Positions 25,120-36,400 of a stretch of 64,000 nt of DNA are shown piece after piece. Location: positions 2,367,001 through 2,431,000 of the forward strand of contig VICG01000005.1 in the NCBI GenBank assembly GCA_008692225.1. Reading direction: 5' to 3'. Position numbers and translations under genes: made by a program. Below the pieces are notes generated by a model. That model saw only the letters and a program-made list of their open reading frames with translations, did not search any database and was not told the origin of the DNA. Every line of letters starts with the position of its first letter. Position 1 is the stretch's first letter. This DNA comes from Monilinia fructicola (taxonomy: Eukaryota > Ascomycota > Leotiomycetes > Helotiales > Sclerotiniaceae).

Positions 25120-25600
25120 AATTATACGTAAGTGTAATAAGTGTAAGATTTAGGATTTTAAGATTTCCTTTTTATATTATATTAATAATAATAAAGGTAT
25201 AAATCGAATAAATAAATTAAATAAATAAATCAAATGAATAAATAGAATAAATAAATCGAATCAATAAATTAAATAAATAAATTAAATAAATAAATAAATT
25301 AAATAAGTAAGTCGAATAAATAAATAAGTAAATAACCTTAATAAATACTATATATACTTTGCGTTGTTTTAGATTAATACCGGGTTAAAAATTAATTAAA
25401 AACGGACTTTATCTTAAAGAATTATAATAAATTAACGAATCTATTAAAAATTATAAATAATGTTTTATAGTATTATTAAGTTAAAAAATAAACATTTAGT
25501 ATATTTAAATTCTTAAAAATAAAAACTTTATAATATATAAAAAAGAATTTAAAAGATATATTATTTTGTAGATTTTTACCCTGGCATACACCCAAAACAA
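25120..25600. repeat. AT-rich island with AATAAATAAATT repeats
   Basis: About 480 bases that are almost entirely A and T. The first half is built from degenerate AATAAATAAATT/GAATAAATAAATC units (25190-25340); the second half is non-repetitive AT-rich sequence without open frames. The borders with normal-composition DNA are sharp, especially at about 25575 (TTTTTACCCTGG). This looks like a short RIP-eroded or AT-isochore relic, but no element type can be read from it. Confidence 0.7.
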
Positions 25601-26836
25601 CACCAAGTAGAAAATAATTAAAAATTCAAAAGATCGACAAATGAGAATGCGGGGAAAGAAGCTACTGTAAAGAAGGTTATCTGTACTGTAAACTTCACCT
25701 GGGCGGGCAGGGTACTAGATAGGTAAGGGTAAGGTTATTTAATCTACTCTGTACTGTACGGAGTACTGTAGCACGCACGGGACCTATCCTTCCGATACAT
25801 CGTCATCATCATCATCATCAACTCACGTGAGATTTAGAGATTTTCATTTCACTTTATACAATCTTCAGAGATTACCAGTAGATAGATAGTATGAAATAGT
25901 ATGAAATGGTATGATATAAAATAATATAATATGATATGATAGGATGAATCCATGGATATCCACAAGTACATCCATCCTGTAGGTACTAGGTAGTCTCGAC
26001 CCTTCCAGATTCACCATGTTGTTGATTACCATATTACCTACTTGGTGCCTACCGACTGTACTAAAGTTCATCCTTTCTTTCCTCTTTTCGTCTCTTCTTC
26101 TCTTCTCTTCAATCACTCCTTTTACCTTTCATACATTCACTCATTCACTCATTCACTCACTCATTCACTCACTCACTCATTCATTCAGTCCTTCATTCCT
26201 CCTCCATTCACTCCTCCTTCACATCAAACAAGCTCCAGTTCAAAAATCATCCAATCATCCAATCAATCAATCCAATCAATCACCTACCTAGGTACCTCGC
26301 TTTGATCCCTTCAAGCCATCACCCGCCAAATACGGCACGATCCACTTCTTTCCATGCAGAGTGGGCGTACGATCTTCTGAGAAGAAGGATGACATAATCA
26401 CACCCACCAATCATATCATATTTGCATTCCAGGCAACAATATTTGGGATTATCGGAAGATCTGTAGGCATCCGAATTCTATCAATTGTTTAATTCATCAA
26501 GGTTGCATTTTGTGAAGAAGGGATTGGATTGAAGGGAGGGAAGGCATTCAAGGGAAAAGGAAGAGAAAAAAAGAGGGAATTAAGATTTATTATATTGATT
26601 TCATGGTCATTGTTGTTATTGTTATCATCATCTTCATCTTTATTATCATGCTCTGCTGCTTCATTACCAACCTTGGAACCATGGATTGAATTGAATTCAA
26701 TTTGTTCCCTTTTTGGCTTTGATACTAAACATCACAATACAATACAATCAATCGATGAAAGATAATATACTTTGTCATCTTCATCATCTTCATCTTCATC
26801 TGTATCATTCATCATCATTCTCAATACCCATCTCAT

Positions 26837-26940
26837 CTCATCTCGTCTCATCTCTTCTCATCTTATCTCTTCTCTTCTCATCTCATCTCTTCTCTTCTCT
26901 TCTCATCTCATCTCATCTCTTCTCACCTTAACTAATCTCA
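26837..26940 (+). promoter_or_regulatory. CT-rich leader tract before the HeLo-pseudokinase-protease gene
   Basis: About 100 bases of TCTCATCTC/TCTTCTC repeats end roughly 70 bases before the ATG at 27011. Pyrimidine tracts of this kind are common just upstream of transcription starts in filamentous fungi, so this probably belongs to the promoter/5' UTR. No TATA box is assigned. Confidence 0.35.
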
Positions 26941-27010
26941 CTTCGAAGTTCAGTTTGTTAGTATTCTGTTCTCCTCATTCCTTCCATCATCATCCTCATC
27001 AACAATCATC

Positions 27011-30000
27011 ATGGATCCATACTTCACCTCTTCATCACCCTTCCAAAAAAGATTGACTAAAATCTATACCGATACCAAGAACATATATGATTTCATCAAA
27101 GAACCCGTTAGGAATGTTGAAGATCATGAACTTCAATCATTACATCGAAAACTACGAATTCAACAAAATCGTCTGGTATCGTGGGGATTAGAATGGTCGG
27201 ATCCTTCACAATCACCTGATATTGATGAATCGGTTTCAAAAGCTGGTTTGTCTGAAATCGTCGGAAATGTCATGTCAACGATCAAAGAAATCTTAGCTGA
27301 AGCTGAACCATTATGGCAATCCTCCAAGAGGTTGACATCGGATGAGAGGCCATCGGAAAAGTCGAAAGAGGCTTCTTTAATTCAATGGGATAAATCAAGA
27401 TTTGAAGATTTGATTCGAGATTTGACCATGTCAATTGATACTCTTTATGACTTATCAAAGACAAGACAGTCAGCAAGGATTGGACTTGGATTGCAAACAT
27501 CGGAAGGGTCAGGTTCGAAAGGGAAGTCTTCAGGATTCGAGGAAAGACAATTTGAATCGACGAGAATGTCAACACCACAGCAAATAGACCCATCCACGCT
27601 CATTTGGACGGGGAATCAAATCATCTCTACACGTGGGGCATCAAGGTCACCATCGAACATTGCATTGAGGCAGATAGTTTTGATGAGAAGGTCAATCAAT
27701 TCTTCGGATTTGAGAAAAGCTATAGGCCAACCTCCTGATCCCATACCTGTGCTGATTGAATATGCCCCTTATGATCCTATTTATTCCATAACTGGCATCA
27801 CTCCATCGATGAGTCGGTTCGAAAAGCTTTTTGCTGGACTTTCGCAAGCTTATTACTCTTCAGATCGATTCCTCGTCGGATTGCTTCGTCTCATTGGATA
27901 TTATGAAGATGCAGAGCATTCAAGATTTTGTCTCTTGTTCGCCTTGCCAACCAATTTTGGTCCTATGGATATTCAAAGTCCAACTCTACAAATGCCTACC
28001 ATCAACTCATTATCCGAGCTTCTAATAAGTCCTGCTTTCGAACCGAGTTTAGAGGTCAAGTACAGGTTGGCATATAACATAGCCAATGCTGTGTTTGATA
28101 TACACTCGAAAGGCATTGTTCATGGCAATTTACTTCCTTCCAATGTTCTCTTCATTGAGCATCCTACTTCACAACGACCATTCGATTTGAGCCAAATCAA
28201 TATGCGACAATCATATCTAGGTTCCTATGATTTGTTTTCTGATACCGCCACTGATTCAGGTCCAAGTCTAGACCAGGCCAGTATGTTGTACAAACATCAA
28301 CTCGATCCAAGGGTCACCAAGTTTACCAACTTATCCAAGAAAGTAAATCGTTGGATTTGTATAGTCTTGCAATGATTCTGCTTGAGATTGGTCTTTGGAG
28401 CTCCTTGCCTGAACTGTTCCCAAGAGCATCCCAAGTCCCTTCAAATCCTACAGATGTTCTCAAGCATCTCGCATCCAGATGTGGAAATATATATGTCAAA
28501 GCTGTCAAAGCTTGCTTAAGTGCCCCCGAAGGAGAACTTTCACGAAAAGCAAGACCAGATGTTATGCATCAAAAGGTCTTTTGGCGGGTATCAAAAGCTC
28601 TCAACGCTTGTTGTTCGCTAGATGATGTTTCTGATGATAGCGAAAGGAATGATGAATCGCCACTTGTGCATACACCATTACAGGTTGATGTCCCATCATC
28701 TTCCGCCAGAATATACCCTGATCGAAGGGATGCAAAGATTGATTTCACAGCTCCCCCAGATCCAGAAATCCATTGGGCTGAGAAACCAACGCGCGAAAAG
28801 TCTTCTCACAAGGCTACTGATGAATGGATTGAGAAGTCTTCTGGTGAGTTGATACCCTTTTGTGAAGTTCAAACCTAACCGTTCCCCTATCAGCTGTCGA
28901 ACCTATCAAATCGAAACCTAAGCTCAAGACATTCCCCGCCATTCGCATTAGCCAGGAACATATTAATTTCTGGCACACAAATATCATGCCACATGTCAAC
29001 CACGTTCTTCGAAGCTTTTATAAGAAATATCCGGAGTCGGTTGAGATATCTCTTGAGTCTGTTGGTGAATCGTCGACAAAAACGAAACCCACCATTCTGG
29101 TCATTTGTACCAGTGTCAATAAAGTTCGAAGTATATTGAAGAAGAGTCTCGTTTATGATAAAGCTACATATGGATTAAAAGTATGCCGTGGCAAAGTTAT
29201 AAGAGCAAGAAACAATGGCGTGAAAAGAAGTATGGCACATGGTAATGAACTCGAAGCGAAGAATAATCAACATCAACAACGTCCACAAAACGGTGCTAGT
29301 ATGGGAGCATATATCAATGACCATCACCTGCCACCGGTATCGTTTGGAGGCATTGTCACAGTCGATGATAAGCCATATGGAATGTCAGTTCATCATATGT
29401 TAGATGATCCTTCCGACAACGAAGAAGATGAACCAGTTCAACCAACGCAACAAATCCTTCGATCCTCAGCTCGTTCTGAGTATCTCGAAATGCCAGATTT
29501 GACTCACTCTGACACATCCTACTACTCAAGTGGTGATGAAGAATACGCTTATAGTTTTACGGATTATTCTTCATCTGGTTCATTTGATTCAGATTCCTCA
29601 CCGTACGCTTCAGAAGATGAAGATGACTCCGATGGGGAATTTCCCACTCTTGAACCAGGAGATATTCCTCCTATTCCAATCTCTCCTTCAAATGTTCACA
29701 AATATCCAATTACCCAACCAGCTATTGATGATATCGATGCAGATTTCTATCCTGATCCCGAGACTAGAGATGAAGATCACTTGGATTCATGTTTGCTTGG
29801 AAATGTCTATACGAGTTCTGGAATCAGACGTTTTGATCATGAAAGTATAATCCACGAGATTGATTGGTGTCTTTTTTCAATTCGAAGATCATCGCTTACC
29901 GGATCTTTCTTCGATGTCTCCGACGACAGAACCGACTGGAATCGTTCCATTGACTGATCTACCTGACTTGCCTGTAAAATGTACAGCTAGAACTAGTGGT

Positions 30001-31134
30001 ACACAAACTGGAAGAATTCTCCCGGTAATGTCCATCCTTAAAATCTTTGGTCGTAAAACTCCATCCATGAGTTGGCAAGTCGCTGGGAAAATCGGCATTC
30101 CAGGAGATAGTGGTGCATGGGTACTTGAACGTGGAGATGATATTCATGCGGGTTCAGGAAACAAGAGTGGTAGAATTGCTGGCAGTGTACTGGCTTGGAG
30201 TCAGCGAAAAAACGTTGGATATATCTGTCCTATGTGGATTAGTATCTTGGATATGGCGAGTTCTTTAAAATGTGAGAATATTGGATTACCAGGGATAGAA
30301 TCACCTATTTGGACTAAGGTATCCACGAGAAAGGAGAGGGATACTATTTCACCTGTGACTAAAAAGCTTGTGAGTCATACAAGTGAGAGAGAGTTTGGTG
30401 GATGGGAAAGTGAAGATGAGACGCATAGTTTAAGGACCTCTCGACCTCAGAGTGGAAGCTACCCAGTCGTCATTGATGATGATCTTGCAGATGATGAAGA
30501 TGAATTATCTGGCGTTTTAGGGAATGTGAGGCAAGTTGTTTCGGATCATGAGAATGAATATGGACATGGAGAGGATGAAGATGATTATTCTTATGACGAA
30601 GAAGAAGAAGCGGCGTATTGGAATCGATTTAAGCCTTCTAGTGTTAGTTCTCAACGTGTAAAGAGAGAAAAAGATGGAAATTTCCATGACAATGAGCATA
30701 ATCATACCGAGCAACACGAAAACAAACACGATAAAGAAACCATACTCTCAAGCGAAGACGAACCAGAACTTCTGGCAACGCTATGCCAACCTTCACGAAG
30801 AGGAAGAGGCTTTGGAGTACGGACTTTTAGCGGCGATAAAAGTTTAGAATTGGATATGGTGATGGGGGGAATGAAGGGTCTGAGCATTGATAGGAATACA
30901 ACTAGAGGGAGAAACGCAGTTTTTAGTATGGATGGGAGTGCGATGGGGGATTTTACAGTCGAGAGTGCGGAAGCGGACTTTGGCGGGGCGCCAACAGCGA
31001 GTGGCAGTTCGATGGTAGGTGGAGGGCATCAAAGGAACAAGGCGGGTAGTAGAGGGAGTGCGCATTCCGTGGGAAGTTTGAGTGGAATGATTAAAGAGCA
31101 GGGTCAAAGGCAAAGGGTTGGAGTCAGGAGTTAG
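27011..31134 (+). CDS. HeLo-like / pseudokinase / trypsin-like protease protein (frame-disrupted)
   Basis: The start is the ATG at 27011 (context ATCATGG). Residues 1-150 resemble the fungal HeLo/prion-inhibition-and-propagation domain: [17 protein letters not shown], then [13 protein letters not shown]. Residues 230-490 are kinase-like, but the HRD loop reads [12 protein letters not shown] (His371, no catalytic Asp), no DFG or Gly-rich loop is visible, and a [15 protein letters not shown] helix follows. An intron at 28844-28893 (GTGAGT, CTAAC, CAG) is certain by phase. The last third is a serine-protease fold: FGGIV then VHHMLDDP (His codons 29391/29394), an IDWCLF Asp motif (29862), and GDSGAWV (Ser codon 30109). 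An acidic disordered tail follows. The frame breaks twice: one base short near 28339-28342 (AAGAAAG) and one base extra in the T6 run at 29872-29877. Conserved motifs continue across both breaks. The likely role is in heterokaryon-incompatibility or innate-immunity-like cell death; this is inferred from domains only. Confidence 0.8.
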
Positions 31135-31749
31135 GAGCCAGGAATGAAGAGCAAGAGATCAGCTTTGGATTGAGCTGGGATTCTTTCGAGGATGTCGGCA
31201 TACCATGGATGGAGTTCGAATAGGAAATAATGATATATGCGTTCTCATGGCGAAGTCGAATATCCCCTCAAACTATTACTTGGTTTATCTTCTTGTGTAT
31301 GCTTTTGAATATTAGTATCTAATTCTTTGCTCATCGTGATGACATCTTGGTTTTGATCAGTTGATTGATGGTTAGTGACGAGTGTGATATTCTTCGTTCT
31401 CACTGCTGACGATCTAGCGTATAGCGTTTACGACAAGAAAGAGACGATATGGAATGAAATGGGATAATATAATCTCTCCTCCCCTCAATACAGAGTCCCG
31501 AGATCTTTGAAGGCTTCCAAGGTTGAATAAGATCTTTCTCTAGCTTCACTCGGTGTCACAGATATCACCATAGTAGTAAATCTTAAATATCGAATGATAC
31601 AACTCATCTTGGGGGTGAATTTTTGTATGTTGGGCATTCGGGTGCAAGGGATGGTATAATCTTCCAGAAAGACATGTCATTATCATTATTCTAGCGACCG
31701 TTTACCCATCTAACCTAACCTATCCAATCTAATGGCCATCCCGAGCCAT
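31135..31749. other. Convergent intergenic spacer
   Basis: About 600 bases separate the 3' ends of the HeLo gene (plus) and the transporter (minus). It holds presumptive 3' UTRs and AT-rich sequence, with no open frame of note. Base composition changes abruptly to GC-rich at about 31.74 kb, where the transporter coding sequence begins. Confidence 0.6.
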
Positions 31750-33487
31750 CTATGGGATCTTCTCCAAGTTGGGCGTGGACGCAGTCATGGTGCTAGCATC
31801 AACATGCACATCGAGAGGCTGACCTTTGAGCGAGCCATCCCCCTCGTGATGCACGACATCCTTCTTCGAATGCAGGACGGCCTCGACATCCCGAGCCCTC
31901 TGCTCGGCATTCACCCCGCCGAACAAGAGATCCAGCTCCTCCAACGTCTTCCCCTTGGTCTCGCGCACGACCAAGAAGGCCCAGGCGCCCATGCCGAGAC
32001 AGAAGAAGCCGAACATGAGGAAGGTGCGCCAGCCGATGTTCGACACGGCGATCGGCGTGATCTCGGTGATGGAGAAGTTGCACAGCCACTGCGTCGAGGC
32101 GGCGAGGCCGACGCCGTAGGATCGCAGGCGCGTCGGGAAGATCTCCGAGACGTAGACCCAGGGGATGGGGCCCCAGGACGCGGAATACCCGATCACGAAG
32201 AGGTAGATCATGACGACCATGGCGATGGAGGCGGGGGCGACGGTCGGCGATTTGGTGTTGGGGGGGTGGGTGACGAGCACGGCCGAGAGGATGAACATCA
32301 TCGTCATCATCCAGGCGGCGCCGAAGATGAGGGACTTGCGACGGCCCAGGGTATCGATGCCGGTGAGCAGGAAGATGCCCGTGGTGACGACCTTGACGGT
32401 GCCGTAGATGCCCGTGGCGAACAGGGCCGTGTTGGCCGCCGAGATGCCGATCGTCTGGAAGATCTGCGGCGCGTAGTAGCCGATCGAGTTGGTGCCGGAG
32501 AACTGCTGCCAGAACATGAGGCAGAAGGCCGAGAAGAAGCGGAAGCGGTTGGCGGGCGCGAAACACTCCTTCCAGGTGAGGCCTTCGGTGGCCGCGAGCT
32601 CCTCCTCGATCGCGGCCCGGATCTCGGCGATTTCCCGCATGACTTCCTCGTCGTTGACGGTCGTGCAGCGCGTGAACGCCATCGAGGCGCTGGCCTCCTC
32701 GTACCGCCCTTGTTTCGCCAGCCACCGCGGAGATTCCTTCAGGAAGAGCAGACCGATGAAGAGGAAGCCGCCCGGGATGAGTTGGATGGCGACGGGGATC
32801 CGCCACTGCTTGGTCGATGTGGGAATGTGCAGCGCGACGCCGTAGTTCAGCCAGTACGCAAAGGTCGAGCCGAGGACGAGAAACTCCTGGAACATGCCCG
32901 TCACGCGGCCGCGGATGGCCGGCGGCGCATTCTCCGTCACGAAGACCGGCGTGATGCTCGACATGCCGCCGACGCCCAGCCCCGCAATCACGCGGCCGGC
33001 GTAGATCTGCCCGATGCTGTGACTGGCGCTCGTCTGCACCGCGGCCCCCACGAGGAAGACGGCCGTGAAGCCCAGCAGCGAGTATCGCCTCCCGAAGCGA
33101 TCGCTGCAGAAGGCCGCGGCGATGGAGCCGAAGAAGCAGCCCGCCGTCAGCAGCGACACCACGTTCGAGGCCACCTCTGCATTTTTCGAGCCGCCGAACC
33201 CCGTCGTCTCGAGCGGCAGGCCGAAGTCGCCGCGGAAACTTTGGAGCGCGAGCACCGAGCCCATGACGCCGGTATCGTAGCCTGCGTGCACAATCGCGTT
33301 AGTCACCCTGCTGCCTCTCTTGATTGGGTCTTGGCGTGGGGCCTGCCTAGGAGCTTGGGGATGTGGGTTGGCTGGGCTTGCGGAATGGATCCCGAGGGTT
33401 AGTGCACGTACCGAAGAGTAATGAGCCCATGTACGCTACGGCCGTCAGGAAATAGACGCGGTAGTTCTTGAAGAAGGCGGATGGCAT
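31750..33487 (-). CDS. MFS sugar-porter family transporter (quinate/hexose permease type)
   Basis: The model is complement(join(31750-33281, 33412-33487)), 535 residues. The 130-base intron (33411-33282, GTACGT, GACTAAC, GCAG) splits the Gly codon of FGYDTGV, the usual motif at the end of the first membrane helix. It is an integral membrane proton symporter of the sugar-porter family by motifs: DRFGRR between helices 2 and 3, AGRVIAGLGVGG, an ESPRWL loop, WQQFSGTNSIGYYAPQIFQ (helix 7), DTLGRRKSL, WVYVSEIFPTRLR, and a VRETKGKTLEEL end signature. Length and twelve-helix pattern are normal. Overall similarity suggests the quinate-permease-like branch, but substrate cannot be read from sequence. 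The coding region is strikingly GC-rich compared with its surroundings and has GC-rich third positions, unlike the other genes here. It sits alone, without quinate-pathway neighbours. Confidence 0.93.
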
Positions 33488-36400
33488 CTTGGCGGTTTGG
33501 CTGCGTTGCTGGGATGGATGATGGTTCGACGAGAGGTCGATGGAGAGAACAGATAGGTCTTTTCTGGGAGAGAGGTATCTTTGTATCTTATGTACTTGCC
33601 AAGATGACCGATAGGGGGATCCATCTGCCGCGAGATGATTTCATTTGCTGGGACGAACTTGGGACTCTCATTCGTGCGAATTTTCCATCTCCATCGGCTG
33701 TGTGAAGTGGAAGAAGTATTTCCACCATTGACAATGGAGAGAATGGAGCTGCAGATTGTCGTCATGCCTGTTGTAGGATAGTCCGCGGCTCCGCACCATT
33801 TAGTCTGAAGCCTGTTGACCAAGCTTTTGGCTTTAGCTTGGTTTGGGCGATAGTGTTCCGGGGTTGTGAATGGTGGATGGGGCTTAGTGTCCATAATCCC
33901 CGCGGGGTGGATAAATTAAGTTTTCTTACCCACGGGGTTTATGCTTTTCCGAATCTATCCATGGACCTCCCTTTGGGGCTCTCCAACCACTCTCACGATT
34001 TCTTCATCCTGTGTTGTTTGGCTGCCATGGTCGCCGCGTCTGCCCATCATGGTTGGGTTGGACGAATAATTTTAGCTGCACAGGAGGGTGCTTGCGCGGA
34101 ACACTCCGATGGAGCTGGAATGGATGCGGTGCATAATCAGGGTGTATGCCAGTGTATGGGGCTGCTGCGGCACTTACAGGCCAAGGCAAACCTGAACAAG
34201 GATGCTGATAGCTGTTGTGGAAAAGGGGGTGGTGAGATGCGGCTTGCCATTTGAGTATGATTTCACTCGGGCTCATCCGAGGTAGCAATATTTACGCATG
34301 GGTGGTCAAGTCAAGGAGTTGCTTTGCTTGCTGCTTTGAGGGTGGAAGCTGCAGACTCCTCCGTAGAGATTGGAGTTGGTATTCTCGGATAAGACGACTC
34401 CACCAAATAGGTTTGTGGGGGGAACATGGAGAAATTATCGATTTGGATGGCATTTCACGGATACCCCTGGATGGAGTCGAAATTGCAAATCTCTTGTGCC
34501 AAACTTAATTTATTTGATAAGCTTATCTGTTGAGTTGTCCTCGCGAGTCGCTACAAATGACAAGCGATGTTGTTTTCCAAAATAACATCGATGCTCGCGT
34601 TGGTATCATAGCATTCATTTCACACCGTATTGGGATCAAGGTTTCCTGCGGCAAGCAGCTGATTCAACGTCTACTTTTCTCTGTCAATCGTTGGAACTAT
34701 CAAAATATTGACGCTGTCTTACTGTGTCTTTAGGAAAGTAAATTTGTTGATTACCAACTGCAATTGCTAATAAAAAAAACAACATGAGAAGAATCCTGTT
34801 ACCAATACACGTTTCGACGGGAAAATTGTATCCAACGCATCGATTGATATCAAACCACGTTCAAAAACTGGGTCGCTAGCCAAGTCATTGAAGCAAGAAC
34901 AGGGCTAGTGAAGTAGAAAAACATCATCACATCCACAAGTCGTTATTCTATTATTCATCTCAGGAACTCCGCAAAATATGTCGGCAATTACATTTGGACT
35001 ATCTTTCTCCAAGAAAGGGCAAGATAGGCAACACTGCACGATGCGTACACCACGAATTGCAACTCGCTGCTTTCGGACGATACTTCGATATGCTTCACTA
35101 GAATAACAAGAGTAGATCTACCCTGGAGATAGGAAGTAGCCCTGCTCCCTCGGAAGTCACCGTTCCAAAGTGACGAAAACGAGAACAATGGATTTTAGCT
35201 GGTTACTCTATCGAATTACTCGGTAGAGTACGCCGTCAAAGCGGTGTATTGAATGAAGGGGCTCGTAGCGACATTTCGACGCAGAACACCCTTTCGGAAT
35301 CAAAACCCCAAGTCTCTCACCGACCGTATTTCTCAGCAAGGCCATCGGCGGTGTGTACGAGAGGGTATCCACTCATTCAGTTCCCTTTATTTATCACCTT
35401 CGTTCTACAAGTGTCTATCAAGAATTTGAAGTGACCAAAACCGCGGTTCTCAGTCCGATGAAATCTCTGCCGAAGTCCTTGCCAGTCATCATACCGAAAA
35501 GGAAAAGAATACACATACCGATATCAATGGTCGGAACATACATCTCTCCAGATGTTTCCACCTCACCACAACGAGTTCTCTTCCCTTTAACCGACCCCGA
35601 CTCTCCATTCTCTCATACTCGAAACCCAAGAACGGATCAATTTTCGGGTGGGAATCAAGAGAAACAAATCTCATGCGACTTGTCACATCCCATCTAAAAC
35701 CTATATATGCTGTGCGACGCTTCAACAAGCCTCCTGGGTCAAAATCCTATTCCCCACTTTCGAATTTCAAGATTTGTCTGCCATATTCCATGACCGATTG
35801 GCTTCTCGAATGGAATAAACTTGAAGACAATAGTAACTACAGATAGATTAATGCTTACTCATTCCAGAATTTGATGGGGATGAGATGTTCGGTTCCTTTG
35901 TGCAGAATTTTCCAAGTTTCTACATTCTGCATTCACGATATTATGGGCTTTCTCAACCCGCTACACAAATCTAAATCAAGTTTCTCCTCTATCTACAGTT
36001 CAAAATCGTACGGTCTCATCTCATCTTCATCCCATGATCTGAGTACATCTCATCTCACACCATCTCCAACAATCACAAAATCTCCACTCCCACCGGAAAA
36101 ATCACATCGTGAGTAACCAAGCCAGAAAAGCCCTTCGCTTTTCCACCTCAAGGTTCACTGGTGGTGCGCCTCTACGCAAAACCTCCAGTACTACCACAAA
36201 ACACCACCTCGCTTCACTCGGTGTCATCTCTCAATACTCCCGACCATGAACCCTCTGTACGACGTCTCACCAAACTCTTTCACTTGCAACTCCACCATCT
36301 CGCATTCATATCACACAAGAAGCGTGGCTTCCGATGCCAGATCTGGACCAGTCTAACGAAATCTACTGTTCACACACCTACCTGCCGTACTACTTATTAA

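Larger units (their letters stand above)
17873..27010. other. Large AT-rich gene-free region with simple repeats
   Basis: Nine kilobases with no defensible gene. Contents: AT-rich non-coding DNA to about 21.2 kb; a TCTCATCCCA minisatellite at 21.9 kb; CACTG, CCACG, CTCATC and AT microsatellites at 22.2-23.4 kb; a strongly AT-rich island at 25.12-25.6 kb; and CT-rich tracts (TCACTCAT, TCTCATCTC) from 26.1 to 26.94 kb leading into the HeLo gene. Open frames here are low-complexity translations of the repeats, for example the Ser/His/Pro-rich frames over 21.9 kb and the antisense pair at 22.4-22.9 kb. Confidence 0.5.

Noticed and set aside
31732..33402. A 556-codon plus-strand frame opposite the transporter, and a 335-codon minus-strand frame at 31799-32806
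   Set aside because: Both are shadows of a GC-rich coding sequence: Gly/Asp/Glu/Arg- or His/Arg-rich, without domains, while the third frame is a complete sugar transporter with all signatures.
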